Made by a program: the position numbers and the translations under genes | Shown here: piece after piece, positions 1 through 7,069 of the stretch | How positions within the stretch are numbered: position 1 is the first letter of the stretch | Layout of the letters: each line of letters begins with the position of its first letter | Source: Candidatus Enterococcus ferrettii | GTDB taxonomy: Bacteria; Bacillota; Bacilli; Lactobacillales; Enterococcaceae | Direction: 5' to 3' | Length of the DNA stretch: 10,832 bases | Assembly: GCF_017377655.1 (NCBI RefSeq) | Contig: NZ_JAFREL010000067.1 | Location: 1 to 10,832, forward strand | Notes under the pieces: model-generated | Databases searched by the model: none | The model's input: only the letters and a program-made list of their open reading frames with translations | What the model was told of the DNA's origin: nothing

Positions 1-2
1 GT

Positions 3-3000
3 CTACTTGGTTTTGATTTTTCCTAGATCGTTCTTTTTGTAATCCCAGCTATAAGGTTGTGGCCCTTCTTGATTCAACTTTGGTTTTAGATAAATAGTGA
101 TGAAGTATTCTTCGTCATCATAAAGATCATCCCGTTGGAAGATTAACGACGCCCAATTCTTGTCTGCTTCAGTTTTCCCTGCATGGCTGGCACCATTCGC
201 ATCCACACTTCCTAATGTGAGATAATTTCCAACTGGTTCATAGTATTCAGGAATAATTAACTTCAATTCCAATTCATCCAGCGGATCGTCCATATGCTCT
301 GCATTCACAGCAATTGTTTCGAAGCCTGGATTATCAGCGTTCTTTCCAGATGAAATCTTTACTTGTCTTAGTTGATCTGCATTTTCCGTAGTTGTTCCCG
401 ATATCCCATCGTAATCATTCGTCGGCATTCTCAAGTAGCCTTCTTTTGGTACAACCAACTGATTAGAATCTCCTACAATAACTTGACGTACGTGCAGAAG
501 AATATCGCCAGTTAAATTAACATCTAACCCTCCCAGAGTCGGCTTTGCCGTTCCTGATTGATGGTTACCATCCACTGCTCCATCCCATTCGTAACGAATC
601 ATAGCTGGACCGTCTGGCGGACTGGAATCAATTAAGCTAGGCTGATTAGCTGTCTTAATTGCGTTAAGATTAACCACTTGTAGCTTGCCAGGATTAGTCG
701 TCTTATCTGCCAACACAGGTAATTCAGCAGCTGTTTCATGGGTAGAGTCATAATAATCATAGACACGTACATTGCTTCGATCCAAAACATCGGCAGCAGT
801 ATGTCCGCTTCTTAAACGGAACGGCAAAGAATAATCATCTGCGTAATAAACCACACCATTAGTATCAACAGGTGTTACTTTTGGATTAGTTTCACTATTT
901 GGTACTGTATTTTTGGTAGTAACAAAGACCCAAACTCGATTTTTGATTTCAATACCACTTTCTGGTTTATAGGTCACATCCACTGGATAAGGTTTTGCTA
1001 CAGTGGCTTCCCGCAAAGTTTTCAGCTGTACAGTATCTACTTCCACTTTGCCAGATAATTTGCTGCCGTCTGTCCCATCTTCATCAATTGTTCCATTCTT
1101 TTGATTCCAAGCCATTGTTTTAGCAAACTCTTTAAATTTATTTGCATCCGGTACTATAGTGTCTATCTTTTCCAATGGAACATGGAAATTTTGAGCATCA
1201 AACACATAATCATCTTCCTCGAATGTTTGAGGCGTTTTTTTATTGACTAACGTAGATGCTGTAGATGTTTGATTTTGACTATCTGTAACAAAATAAGTCA
1301 CTGTTTGAGGGCCTGGTTTTGTCCGATCGAATCCTAATTTCTCCCAATCAATTGGATCTGAGCTTTGCATAATCCTACCTGTTACATCATAAACAATAGA
1401 TTTTGGATTCTTATTCACTCGCTCACGTAACCAGCTGATATTATAAGTATTTAAACCTTGATCAATATCAAAAGTATCGTAAACTTTAACAGCCTTGGCA
1501 TCAGTCATCAGCCCATTTTTGCTTCCAGTCAGCAGCCATCTGTCTGTAGCTGCCTGGTTTCCGCTTGCGATCCCTGAATCTGATATATCCACTTCAAAAC
1601 TTTCAGGTGGTTTAATTACTGGACTCCAATCTTCATTATTGGTCAAAATTGATACAAAGCCATTTCCTTTCGTTGGTGTTCTATTTTGCGAAGACCACTT
1701 TTTGCCTGTTCCAGTACTTATTTCTCCCGGATAATTACCATAAATTACTTCATCTATAAAATGGGTTTCCTCTGTTTGAAAGGTCCCACTTAGAATAAAT
1801 CGGTCCCCTTTTCCCGTAAAAGTGGCAATACTAACTGGTGACACATTATTATTAGTGAAATTTAATCTTATACTAGATGCACTCCTCCAATCAAAATTAG
1901 CATCCATATATCCGCTGTATATTCCTGCTTGAGTTCCCATTCCTGAAAAAGGACCTGAAAACTCATTTATTTGTCCTGCAAAAAAATAGCCAGAGCTATC
2001 TCTGTTAAATTTTATTCTTGTTGTTTTTGGAAAGGTTTTTTCAATGCTTATTTGACCACTTTGAGGTGTAAGTTTCACCAGTTCTACTCTAGTCTCTTCC
2101 CCACTCTCTCTTATATATATCTGAGCATACACTGCATTACTGTTAGATATTCCATGTTCGATGCTTATCCCAGATCCGTTCTCACGTATCAATTCTGTCC
2201 GTACAGCATTTTTTGTACTATGATTTATATCCCATCTTGAAAGACAATTAAAAGTACCTTTCGAAGTCACTATATTCTCTGATCCAATGATAGTATTAGC
2301 ATCTACTACAAACACATCTGTTATTAAGGAATGATGATTTCCTTGAAGAGTCATATCGCCTTCAAGTCCGGCTGCTGTTTCATACCTATACTGATTGAGT
2401 ACATTACCACCTGTATGTTCAAGAACATGATAATAGTTTTTCTGGGTAGCATTTTTGTAGATAACAGTACTACTCATATTGTTCCCTGATGAATTGACCC
2501 AATGGGGTTGTATAGATTGGTTGTCCAAATTGATTGCACCTATCTTTACTTCTTGATTATCATCTGCTATCGATATTCCTAAAGAATTTCCATTATCGAT
2601 AAAAGTGGTTGTACTTAACTTTTCTCCAACGTATAAAGCTAAAAATTCTGTTCCGCTTTTCTTAAAAAAAGAATTATATACTGTCGCTTTTTTTGCACTA
2701 GGTTGACTAATATCTTCAGGTGTATTGCGCACCCACTTAGAATCTAAAATTGTTCCATCTTCGCTTTGAAGTATTATTTTAGTTTGGTTTAAAGCTGGAT
2801 AATTTCTTTCCTCGTCCTTATAAGGATGGGTGGAAAAAATTTGCATTGAAATAATGTTGTTATAATCTGTGATGTAGCTTTTTGGGATGTATTTCCTGAT
2901 TTCGCTGCTAAAAAGCGTTGTTTTGGCACTTTTGTTAGTGGAGATTTGTTTCGACAATGCCGAAACACTTTGGTTCGCTTGAAAGTGATCATCGTAAAGA

Positions 3001-3239
3001 GAGCCTGAAGGGAATTCTAAATTCTTTTTCCCGTCGATAGGCACCTCAAATTCATTTGTTCCGCCCTCATCCAACTTAATCGTATTTGTTGGGTGTGCAG
3101 ATACCTCTTCCTTTTTATCTTTAAAACTGTTTATTCCAAGCACTGAACCAATGCCGATGACTACTAAAATCAAAATTATTCCGATCATTTTTTTAATTCT
3201 CATATTACTAAACACTGATTGATCGATTCTTTTCTTCAT
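3..3239 (-). CDS. Large N-terminally anchored surface protein with Ig-like modules
   Basis: The 1078-residue protein (from the ATG at 3239) has a basic N-terminus and one hydrophobic span at about 18-36. A dozen polar residues follow before a weak VSA|H site, so it is more likely a membrane anchor than a cleaved signal. Residues of about 60-560 are Asn/Ser/Thr/Ile-rich with repeating beta-strand character, possibly a propeller-like region. An Ig-like module follows at about 580-665 (SIVYDVTGRI to PGPQTVTYFVTDSQNQTS), then a second at about 668-778 (AWNQKNGT to YPVDVTYKPESGIEIKNRVWVFV). The last 300 residues are another beta-rich region ending in a basic tail (KKNDLGKIKTK). There is no LPxTG, WxL pair or C-terminal span. 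GGGAGGGG with an 8-nt spacer supports the 3239 start over ATG 3266 or TTG 3269. An adhesin or fibre-associated surface role is an inference from context. Confidence 0.8.
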   Translation of the reverse strand: MKKRIDQSVFSNMRIKKMIGIILILVVIGIGSVLGINSFKDKKEEVSAHPTNTIKLDEGGTNEFEVPIDGKKNLEFPSGSLYDDHFQANQSVSALSKQISTNKSAKTTLFSSEIRKYIPKSYITDYNNIISMQIFSTHPYKDEERNYPALNQTKIILQSEDGTILDSKWVRNTPEDISQPSAKKATVYNSFFKKSGTEFLALYVGEKLSTTTFIDNGNSLGISIADDNQEVKIGAINLDNQSIQPHWVNSSGNNMSSTVIYKNATQKNYYHVLEHTGGNVLNQYRYETAAGLEGDMTLQGNHHSLITDVFVVDANTIIGSENIVTSKGTFNCLSRWDINHSTKNAVRTELIRENGSGISIEHGISNSNAVYAQIYIRESGEETRVELVKLTPQSGQISIEKTFPKTTRIKFNRDSSGYFFAGQINEFSGPFSGMGTQAGIYSGYMDANFDWRSASSIRLNFTNNNVSPVSIATFTGKGDRFILSGTFQTEETHFIDEVIYGNYPGEISTGTGKKWSSQNRTPTKGNGFVSILTNNEDWSPVIKPPESFEVDISDSGIASGNQAATDRWLLTGSKNGLMTDAKAVKVYDTFDIDQGLNTYNISWLRERVNKNPKSIVYDVTGRIMQSSDPIDWEKLGFDRTKPGPQTVTYFVTDSQNQTSTASTLVNKKTPQTFEEDDYVFDAQNFHVPLEKIDTIVPDANKFKEFAKTMAWNQKNGTIDEDGTDGSKLSGKVEVDTVQLKTLREATVAKPYPVDVTYKPESGIEIKNRVWVFVTTKNTVPNSETNPKVTPVDTNGVVYYADDYSLPFRLRSGHTAADVLDRSNVRVYDYYDSTHETAAELPVLADKTTNPGKLQVVNLNAIKTANQPSLIDSSPPDGPAMIRYEWDGAVDGNHQSGTAKPTLGGLDVNLTGDILLHVRQVIVGDSNQLVVPKEGYLRMPTNDYDGISGTTTENADQLRQVKISSGKNADNPGFETIAVNAEHMDDPLDELELKLIIPEYYEPVGNYLTLGSVDANGASHAGKTEADKNWASLIFQRDDLYDDEEYFITIYLKPKLNQEGPQPYSWDYKKNDLGKIKTK

Positions 3240-3247
3240 TGTTTTAA

Positions 3248-3255
3248 CCCCTCCC
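3248..3255 (-). promoter_or_regulatory. Ribosome binding site that fixes the large surface protein start
   Basis: The minus strand reads GGGAGGGG here, 8 nt before the ATG at 3239. The upstream in-frame candidates (TTG at 3269, ATG at 3266) have no comparable site and would add ten residues, so the start at 3239 is preferred. Confidence 0.75.
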
Positions 3256-3288
3256 ACAATACTCATCAAATCAATGCTTTACTTGTAA

Positions 3289-3309
3289 AACACTCACCTC
3301 ATGAGTGTT
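3289..3309 (-). terminator. Candidate weak rho-independent terminator
   Basis: The minus strand forms an 8-bp stem AACACTCA/TGAGTGTT with loop TGAGG, and the stem runs into UUUUAC. The stem is AT-rich and the U-run only four bases, so termination would be incomplete. It sits between the 213-residue TasA-like gene and the large surface protein gene and may reduce expression of the latter. Confidence 0.35.
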
Positions 3310-3321
3310 GATTTAGTTAGA

Positions 3322-3345
3322 AAGGACATAGGTTCCTATGTCCTT
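3322..3345 (-). other. Inverted repeat over the stop of the 213-residue gene
   Basis: Arms AAGGACATAGG and CCTATGTCCTT are separated by 2 nt (10 bp if a 4-nt loop is allowed). On the minus-strand transcript the stem includes the TAA of the upstream gene and is followed by UCUAAC rather than a U-run, so it is a weak terminator as such. It could act as a 3'-end stabiliser or a partial terminator together with the next hairpin. Confidence 0.5.
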
Positions 3346-3985
3346 ATGTTTTATTTTCTACTTTCATTTTCAATACATCATCAATTGCCTTTAACGGTTG
3401 ATCGGTGGGTGTGTTTCCTTGCCACCAGGCATCCCGGTAAGCGAACTCTGCACAGTTGACCGTTTCCACCTTTAAATAAATAGAGAATGTAGTTTTGTCG
3501 TACTGTTTCGCTAAACTATCCGATAGTTTTATGGATTCGAACAGTTTGCTGGTCTTTTTTTTCGGTTCCACAGCTTCTTTGACATAGTAGTAATAACCAT
3601 CGCCACCATCTTTCCAATCAGTAGTTGCCATGTTCTCCAAAAGAAGATCTTTGCCAATCACTAACGGCAATACTTGCTTATTGGTATCACCTGCAATTGG
3701 TGCTCGAACTTCTGGCAAAACCATCACACGAATAAACTGTTTGATGGTTCCAGTATTTTCGATCAGGACTTCCTTCTTAACGTCTTTACCTGTTTCTATT
3801 TCAGTAATATCAGTAAAATCTTCCAATAACTTCGTCTCTACCTGCCCTACTTGAAAGTCGTTAGCCTTTTGATCCTGCGCTGTCATTGCTGCGTAAACAA
3901 AATACCCGCCGCCAATCAATAGAAGGACAAGAGCTAATGTGAATCCCGCATAAACGAGTCGCCTGTTTTTCTTTCGATTTCTCAT
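3344..3985 (-). CDS. TasA-like SipW-dependent exported protein, 213 residues
   Basis: This is the smallest of the three TasA-like proteins, close to the length of camelysin. The N-terminus is strongly basic (RNRKKNRR), followed by a hydrophobic core at about 10-33 and the junction YAAMTAQDQKAND (31-43). The family motif appears as TGKDVKKEVLIENTG and FIRVMVLPE. The aromatic block YYYY with TSKLFESIKL falls at about 127-155. Near the C-terminus NCAEFAYRDAWWQGNTP recalls both paralogues. GGAGGG stands 5 nt before the ATG, and the gene begins 15 nt after the preceding stop, so it should be co-translated with that gene. A minor subunit, cap or initiator of the fibre is possible; nothing in the sequence decides between these. 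Its stop codon lies inside an inverted repeat at 3322-3345. Confidence 0.85.
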   Translation of the reverse strand: MRNRKKNRRLVYAGFTLALVLLLIGGGYFVYAAMTAQDQKANDFQVGQVETKLLEDFTDITEIETGKDVKKEVLIENTGTIKQFIRVMVLPEVRAPIAGDTNKQVLPLVIGKDLLLENMATTDWKDGGDGYYYYVKEAVEPKKKTSKLFESIKLSDSLAKQYDKTTFSIYLKVETVNCAEFAYRDAWWQGNTPTDQPLKAIDDVLKMKVENKT

Positions 3986-4000
3986 CTCTTCCCTCCTTGA

Positions 4001-4885
4001 TTAGTGCAGCTTGTTTTGGTACATGTCATAAGCAAAGTCTGTGGAGTTAATTTCCCAATCAGAGATTAGACTTTTCGTGATATCATGGGCATCCATCAAA
4101 GGAACGAGCTTATACAAAGCGCCTTTATATTGATTGGCATAAGTTGGATTCAGCGTAACGCTTTCCAACAAGTCCTCAGTACTTTCGTTTGGTTGGAGAA
4201 TCTCTGAATAGTAGAAATACCCCTTTTCGTAATACCAATAATCCGCATCTCCGGCAATCGGTTTCTTTGCTTGATCAAACAGTTTAGTTGTTTGGAAATT
4301 CAACTCCATTGCTTTTAACGGCATCGTCCGACCAGTATCGTTATACACATAGGCCAATGAATGATCATCCAATGGATTACAGATTGCCTGATTGGCTTTA
4401 TAATACTTATTAGCATACACACTATAATAGTTGTTGATTTTCCATGTGGTGGTATCCTTAACCTTGATTGTATTGTTTGGCAAAACACTGGTAGCTGGAT
4501 AAACAACCAAATTACCATTTCCTTCTTCAATAGCTAAATTTCCCCGATGATTATCTGCCACATTCGTTTCAAAACTAACAAAAAACTCATGCAAGGAAAG
4601 TCGAACAATCGCAGGGATTTCACCATTATTTTTCACTCGTATTTCTTTCTTTTTCGTTGTTCCAGGTGACCAGTGAAAGACTTGAGTAAAGTCTTCCTCC
4701 ACCATGGCCGACAACTTTCGTTGATTGGCATTCGTTCGATTCACCCGTTCATCGGCAGAAGTAATCCAAGCATAGGTACTACCTACTACCAATAACAGGC
4801 TTAACACCAGAGAGAAGCAGACGAACAATCCTTTGCTGCGGACAAAGGTCTGAAACAAATGTTTTCGTTTTTCCTTTTGGTTCAT
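4001..4885 (-). CDS. TasA-like SipW-dependent exported protein, 294 residues
   Basis: This is the second TasA-like subunit. A basic N-terminus leads to a hydrophobic core and the junction GSTYAWITSADERVN (35-49), nearly the same as in the 438-residue protein. The mature domain has SPGTTKKKEIRVKNNG and IVRLSLHE, a more divergent middle with one Cys, and near residues 220-245 the aromatic block GYFYY followed by STEDLLESV. It ends in STDFAYDMYQ, which parallels AEFAYRDAWW in the 213-residue paralogue. I start it at the ATG at 4885, not at the upstream in-frame ATG at 4913-4915. The 4885 ATG overlaps the LPxTG stop as ATGA and has AGGAGG at a 7-nt spacer, whereas the longer form would only add MEKAPRGGAG, the coding echo of that ribosome binding site. 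Probably a minor or accessory fibre component. Confidence 0.85.
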   Translation of the reverse strand: MNQKEKRKHLFQTFVRSKGLFVCFSLVLSLLLVVGSTYAWITSADERVNRTNANQRKLSAMVEEDFTQVFHWSPGTTKKKEIRVKNNGEIPAIVRLSLHEFFVSFETNVADNHRGNLAIEEGNGNLVVYPATSVLPNNTIKVKDTTTWKINNYYSVYANKYYKANQAICNPLDDHSLAYVYNDTGRTMPLKAMELNFQTTKLFDQAKKPIAGDADYWYYEKGYFYYSEILQPNESTEDLLESVTLNPTYANQYKGALYKLVPLMDAHDITKSLISDWEINSTDFAYDMYQNKLH

Positions 4886-5649
4886 TCCTGCTCCTCCTCT
4901 TGGCGCTTTTTCCATAAGAACAAGATAATCAATACCAGCAACAGTCCGGTTAGAAATAGATAAACCAATTCTTCACCAGTTTGCGGTAACAGCTTACGCG
5001 TAGTCGGTGCTCCTTGACCGGTCGCTGGCAATGTGCCTGAACTGCTAGTTGAAGTACTTGGTATAGTTGGCTCGGTTGAAGGCTCGGTTGGTTTCGTCGG
5101 TTCAGTCGGCTTTGTGGGCTCCGTTGGTTGATCTTTGGTTCCCACAAAATTCCAAGAAAAATTCAAGGTACTTTGTGCGTTTAAGTCCTTATTAGTTAAA
5201 CTAGAATCGATGGTAAACGTCGCATGCATGATTTTATCCGTACCATAGGTACAAATACCCAATTCCAGAGGCGTTTTACTCCAGTCACGACTGGCATCTC
5301 CTAACAAAGGACCGTGGTAAATTTCTTTACCATCTAGAACCAAGGTCATGATGATATGATTCTTCCAATCCACCGATCCACTGGAGTCAATCTCTTCAAC
5401 CAGCATCCCTAAAGAAAATGGAGACTCCAGATCCAAACTGCGAATGGTAATTTCTTTTTCAAAGACATCTCCGGGGAGAATATCCACTAAATCAATGTAG
5501 TATTCTCCCTCAGAGGTGGCATACATCCCATCAGAATCTCCGATCACCATGCCGGGGGGAAGTGCTTTTGCCGCGTGCACAGTGGACATGCCGCAAAAGA
5601 AGAAACAGAAACACAGGATGCTGCTTGCTAACACGATAAGCTTTCTCAA
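4882..5649 (-). CDS. LPxTG wall-anchored protein, candidate fibre anchor
   Basis: The 255-residue protein has a classical Sec signal peptide (basic MRK, Cys/Phe-rich core, cleavage near VHA|A at 26), not a SipW-type junction. Residues 30-170 look like a beta-rich domain containing PGDVFEKEITI (59-69), which matches the G-x4-K-E-[IV]-x-[IV] motif of the three TasA-like neighbours. A Pro/Thr/Glu/Lys stalk (175-195) suited to crossing the wall follows, then a Ser/Thr linker. The C-terminus has LPATG (207-211) and a typical sorting signal: LPQTGEE (221-227), a hydrophobic span (228-246) and the tail KKRQEEEQE. Sortase A should attach it to peptidoglycan. The start is TTG at 5649: an in-frame TGA lies just upstream at 5656-5658 and no ATG precedes the signal core. 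GGGAG sits 12 nt away, so initiation is probably weak. The stop overlaps the next ATG. Confidence 0.9.
   Translation of the reverse strand: MRKLIVLASSILCFCFFFCGMSTVHAAKALPPGMVIGDSDGMYATSEGEYYIDLVDILPGDVFEKEITIRSLDLESPFSLGMLVEEIDSSGSVDWKNHIIMTLVLDGKEIYHGPLLGDASRDWSKTPLELGICTYGTDKIMHATFTIDSSLTNKDLNAQSTLNFSWNFVGTKDQPTEPTKPTEPTKPTEPSTEPTIPSTSTSSSGTLPATGQGAPTTRKLLPQTGEELVYLFLTGLLLVLIILFLWKKRQEEEQE
4893..4898 (-). promoter_or_regulatory. AGGAGG site inside the end of the LPxTG gene
   Basis: The minus strand reads AGGAGG 7 nt before the ATG at 4885. It is embedded in the codons for the acidic tail of the LPxTG protein, and the ATG shares bases with that gene's stop (ATGA, 4882-4885). This decides the start of the 294-residue TasA-like protein and indicates translational coupling. 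Confidence 0.8.
5065..5127 (-). repeat. Pro-Thr-Glu/Lys codon repeat (wall-spanning stalk)
   Basis: Residues 175-195 of the LPxTG protein repeat PTEPTK with small variations, giving a short tandem repeat in DNA. Such stalks commonly carry a surface domain across the peptidoglycan. Repeat number may vary between strains by slippage; that is inference. Confidence 0.8.
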
Positions 5650-5690
5650 CCTCTGTCACTTCTCCCTTCTTTTCATGGCGTGCGCATGGC

Positions 5691-7007
5691 TTAGATGCCT
5701 GCTTTAAGTTTGGTTACAATTGCTAGCGTATCACCTGTTGGCGTTGTGCCACCGCCTAAGTGCCAACCTGCTGTGTCAGTTAATGCATCCGCATTTGCTT
5801 GAACAGCTTCCATTTTTACAACTAAATCGTACGAAGCATTGGTATATTCGGTACTCATCGAACTGTCAAAGATCAACTTTTCTAATAAGTTCTTCGTTGT
5901 TTCACCAGATTTTACTGGTACAGTGTAGTAGAACCAGCCATCCTCTTTGTTATAGACCCATTTTTCATTGACCAAAAGAGTGGTATCTGTTACATCTGCA
6001 CTGTACCCGATACGGATACTGCTCTTCGTCAAGCCGTTTGTATCTGCTTGAACCCCTTTGTTGCCTGCTGCTGTTGGAATTTGATCCGCTACTGTTGCAG
6101 GTGTAACCGCTGGAAGATCTGTAGCGGCAGCATAGCCTAATCCACCAAAGGTATAGTCATAATCCACACTATAGCGAACGCCGTCTGTTCCAATCAATGC
6201 ACGGCCAGTTGCTGCACCGTCTTCATCTGGTAGAGATGATTTTGCCCAGTTGACAGTTGTATTCTTGTATCCATTTTCGTAGTAGCCGTATTTCACACTG
6301 GTCAATGCAAAGTTCCAGTCTTTGGCATCCAATTTGCTGTTTTCATTAGCCACTGAGATATTGAAGGTCATGGATTGGTATTTGTTTTTGCTGGCATCGT
6401 AGCCAGTATCGCCAGGTTTTTTCCCAGTGTTGTCTGCATGAGTGAAGTATTCATGCATCATTTTTGCTTCATAACTGATTTTTTCAACACCAGTAACAGG
6501 ATCCTTGGTTTTTCCACCCTTAACCAATAATTTTGCATTGTCGTCTGCTGGTGTTGCCAACCCAGTAATTTGAGCAGCTGGTACTTGAACAAAGCCATCT
6601 TTATATGTTTGATCCCCATTGAAGTTGATTGGCATATGCTTATTCAATCCCGAGTCATTGGCTACATACGTGTATTTTGCACCAGTAACTGAGCTTGCAT
6701 CATACTTTTCAGCACCTAATTTATCCAAATGCTTCAACACTTCTTCATAAGACACCCGAACAAATACACTTGCTGTACCTGTATTCGATACGGCTACTTC
6801 TTTGGTTGCTTCTGTTCCTGGTACTAATGGTTTTGGTTCCCATGTTTCCTTTACTGTTACGCTGTTGTCGCTTACTGCCGCAGATTCAGCACGGTTAATC
6901 CGTTGATCCTGTGCAGTGATCCAGGCAAACGTCCCCGAGATGGCTGCGATTAACGCTAAAGCTGCTGCTGCAGCCATCAGCTTTTTCTTCTTGTTATTCT
7001 TTTTCAT
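5691..7007 (-). CDS. TasA/BsaA-like SipW-dependent matrix protein, probable major subunit
   Basis: The 438-residue protein belongs by its features to the camelysin/TasA group exported through SipW. It begins with a very basic n-region (KKNNKKKK), an Ala-rich core and the SipW-type junction GTFAWITAQDQRIN at residues 25-38; cleavage near Ala28 is inferred from TasA. The mature part opens with the family motif PGTEATKEVAVSNTG and FVRVSYEE, followed by a long Ala/Thr/Gly/Lys-rich region with no cysteine. Near residues 353-400 it has the aromatic block WFYY and then TTKNLLEKL, repeated in the two smaller paralogues at 4001-4885 and 3344-3985. It has the best translation signal of the set (AGGAGG, 8-nt spacer, ATG) and is first after sipW, consistent with the most abundant subunit. 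It should polymerise outside the cell, by analogy with TasA. It resembles proteins annotated as BsaA-family SipW-dependent biofilm matrix proteins. Confidence 0.85.
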   Translation of the reverse strand: MKKNNKKKKLMAAAAALALIAAISGTFAWITAQDQRINRAESAAVSDNSVTVKETWEPKPLVPGTEATKEVAVSNTGTASVFVRVSYEEVLKHLDKLGAEKYDASSVTGAKYTYVANDSGLNKHMPINFNGDQTYKDGFVQVPAAQITGLATPADDNAKLLVKGGKTKDPVTGVEKISYEAKMMHEYFTHADNTGKKPGDTGYDASKNKYQSMTFNISVANENSKLDAKDWNFALTSVKYGYYENGYKNTTVNWAKSSLPDEDGAATGRALIGTDGVRYSVDYDYTFGGLGYAAATDLPAVTPATVADQIPTAAGNKGVQADTNGLTKSSIRIGYSADVTDTTLLVNEKWVYNKEDGWFYYTVPVKSGETTKNLLEKLIFDSSMSTEYTNASYDLVVKMEAVQANADALTDTAGWHLGGGTTPTGDTLAIVTKLKAGI

Positions 7008-7069
7008 TCCTTTTTCCTCCTATACATCCTTTTTTTACTTTTTATATAAATACTTGTATAAACAAGCAG

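Noticed and set aside
3..120. WxL or LPxTG wall attachment at the C-terminus of the large surface protein
   Set aside because: No LPxTG, no paired WxL motif and no hydrophobic C-terminal segment; the protein ends in a basic tail. N-terminal anchoring fits better.
1495..2240. Plus-strand reading frames opposite the large surface protein gene (1495-1734, 1971-2240)
   Set aside because: They lack ribosome binding sites and recognisable domains and lie wholly inside a well-supported gene on the other strand.
5580..5649. Lipoprotein signal in the LPxTG protein (Cys-rich CFCFFFC)
   Set aside because: The residues before Cys19 are all Phe and do not fit a lipobox, and a standard signal peptidase I site (VHA) follows.
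5671..5690. CATGGC repeated in the gap between the matrix gene and the LPxTG gene
   Set aside because: A six-base direct repeat in a 41-nt gap is too short to call an operator or structure.
7008..7069. AT-rich gap before the major matrix gene as an internal promoter, with a 5-bp inverted repeat at 7053-7066
   Set aside because: TATAAA is present on the minus strand, but the hexamer 17 nt upstream (CTGCTT) matches the -35 consensus poorly, and the stem is too short for a terminator.
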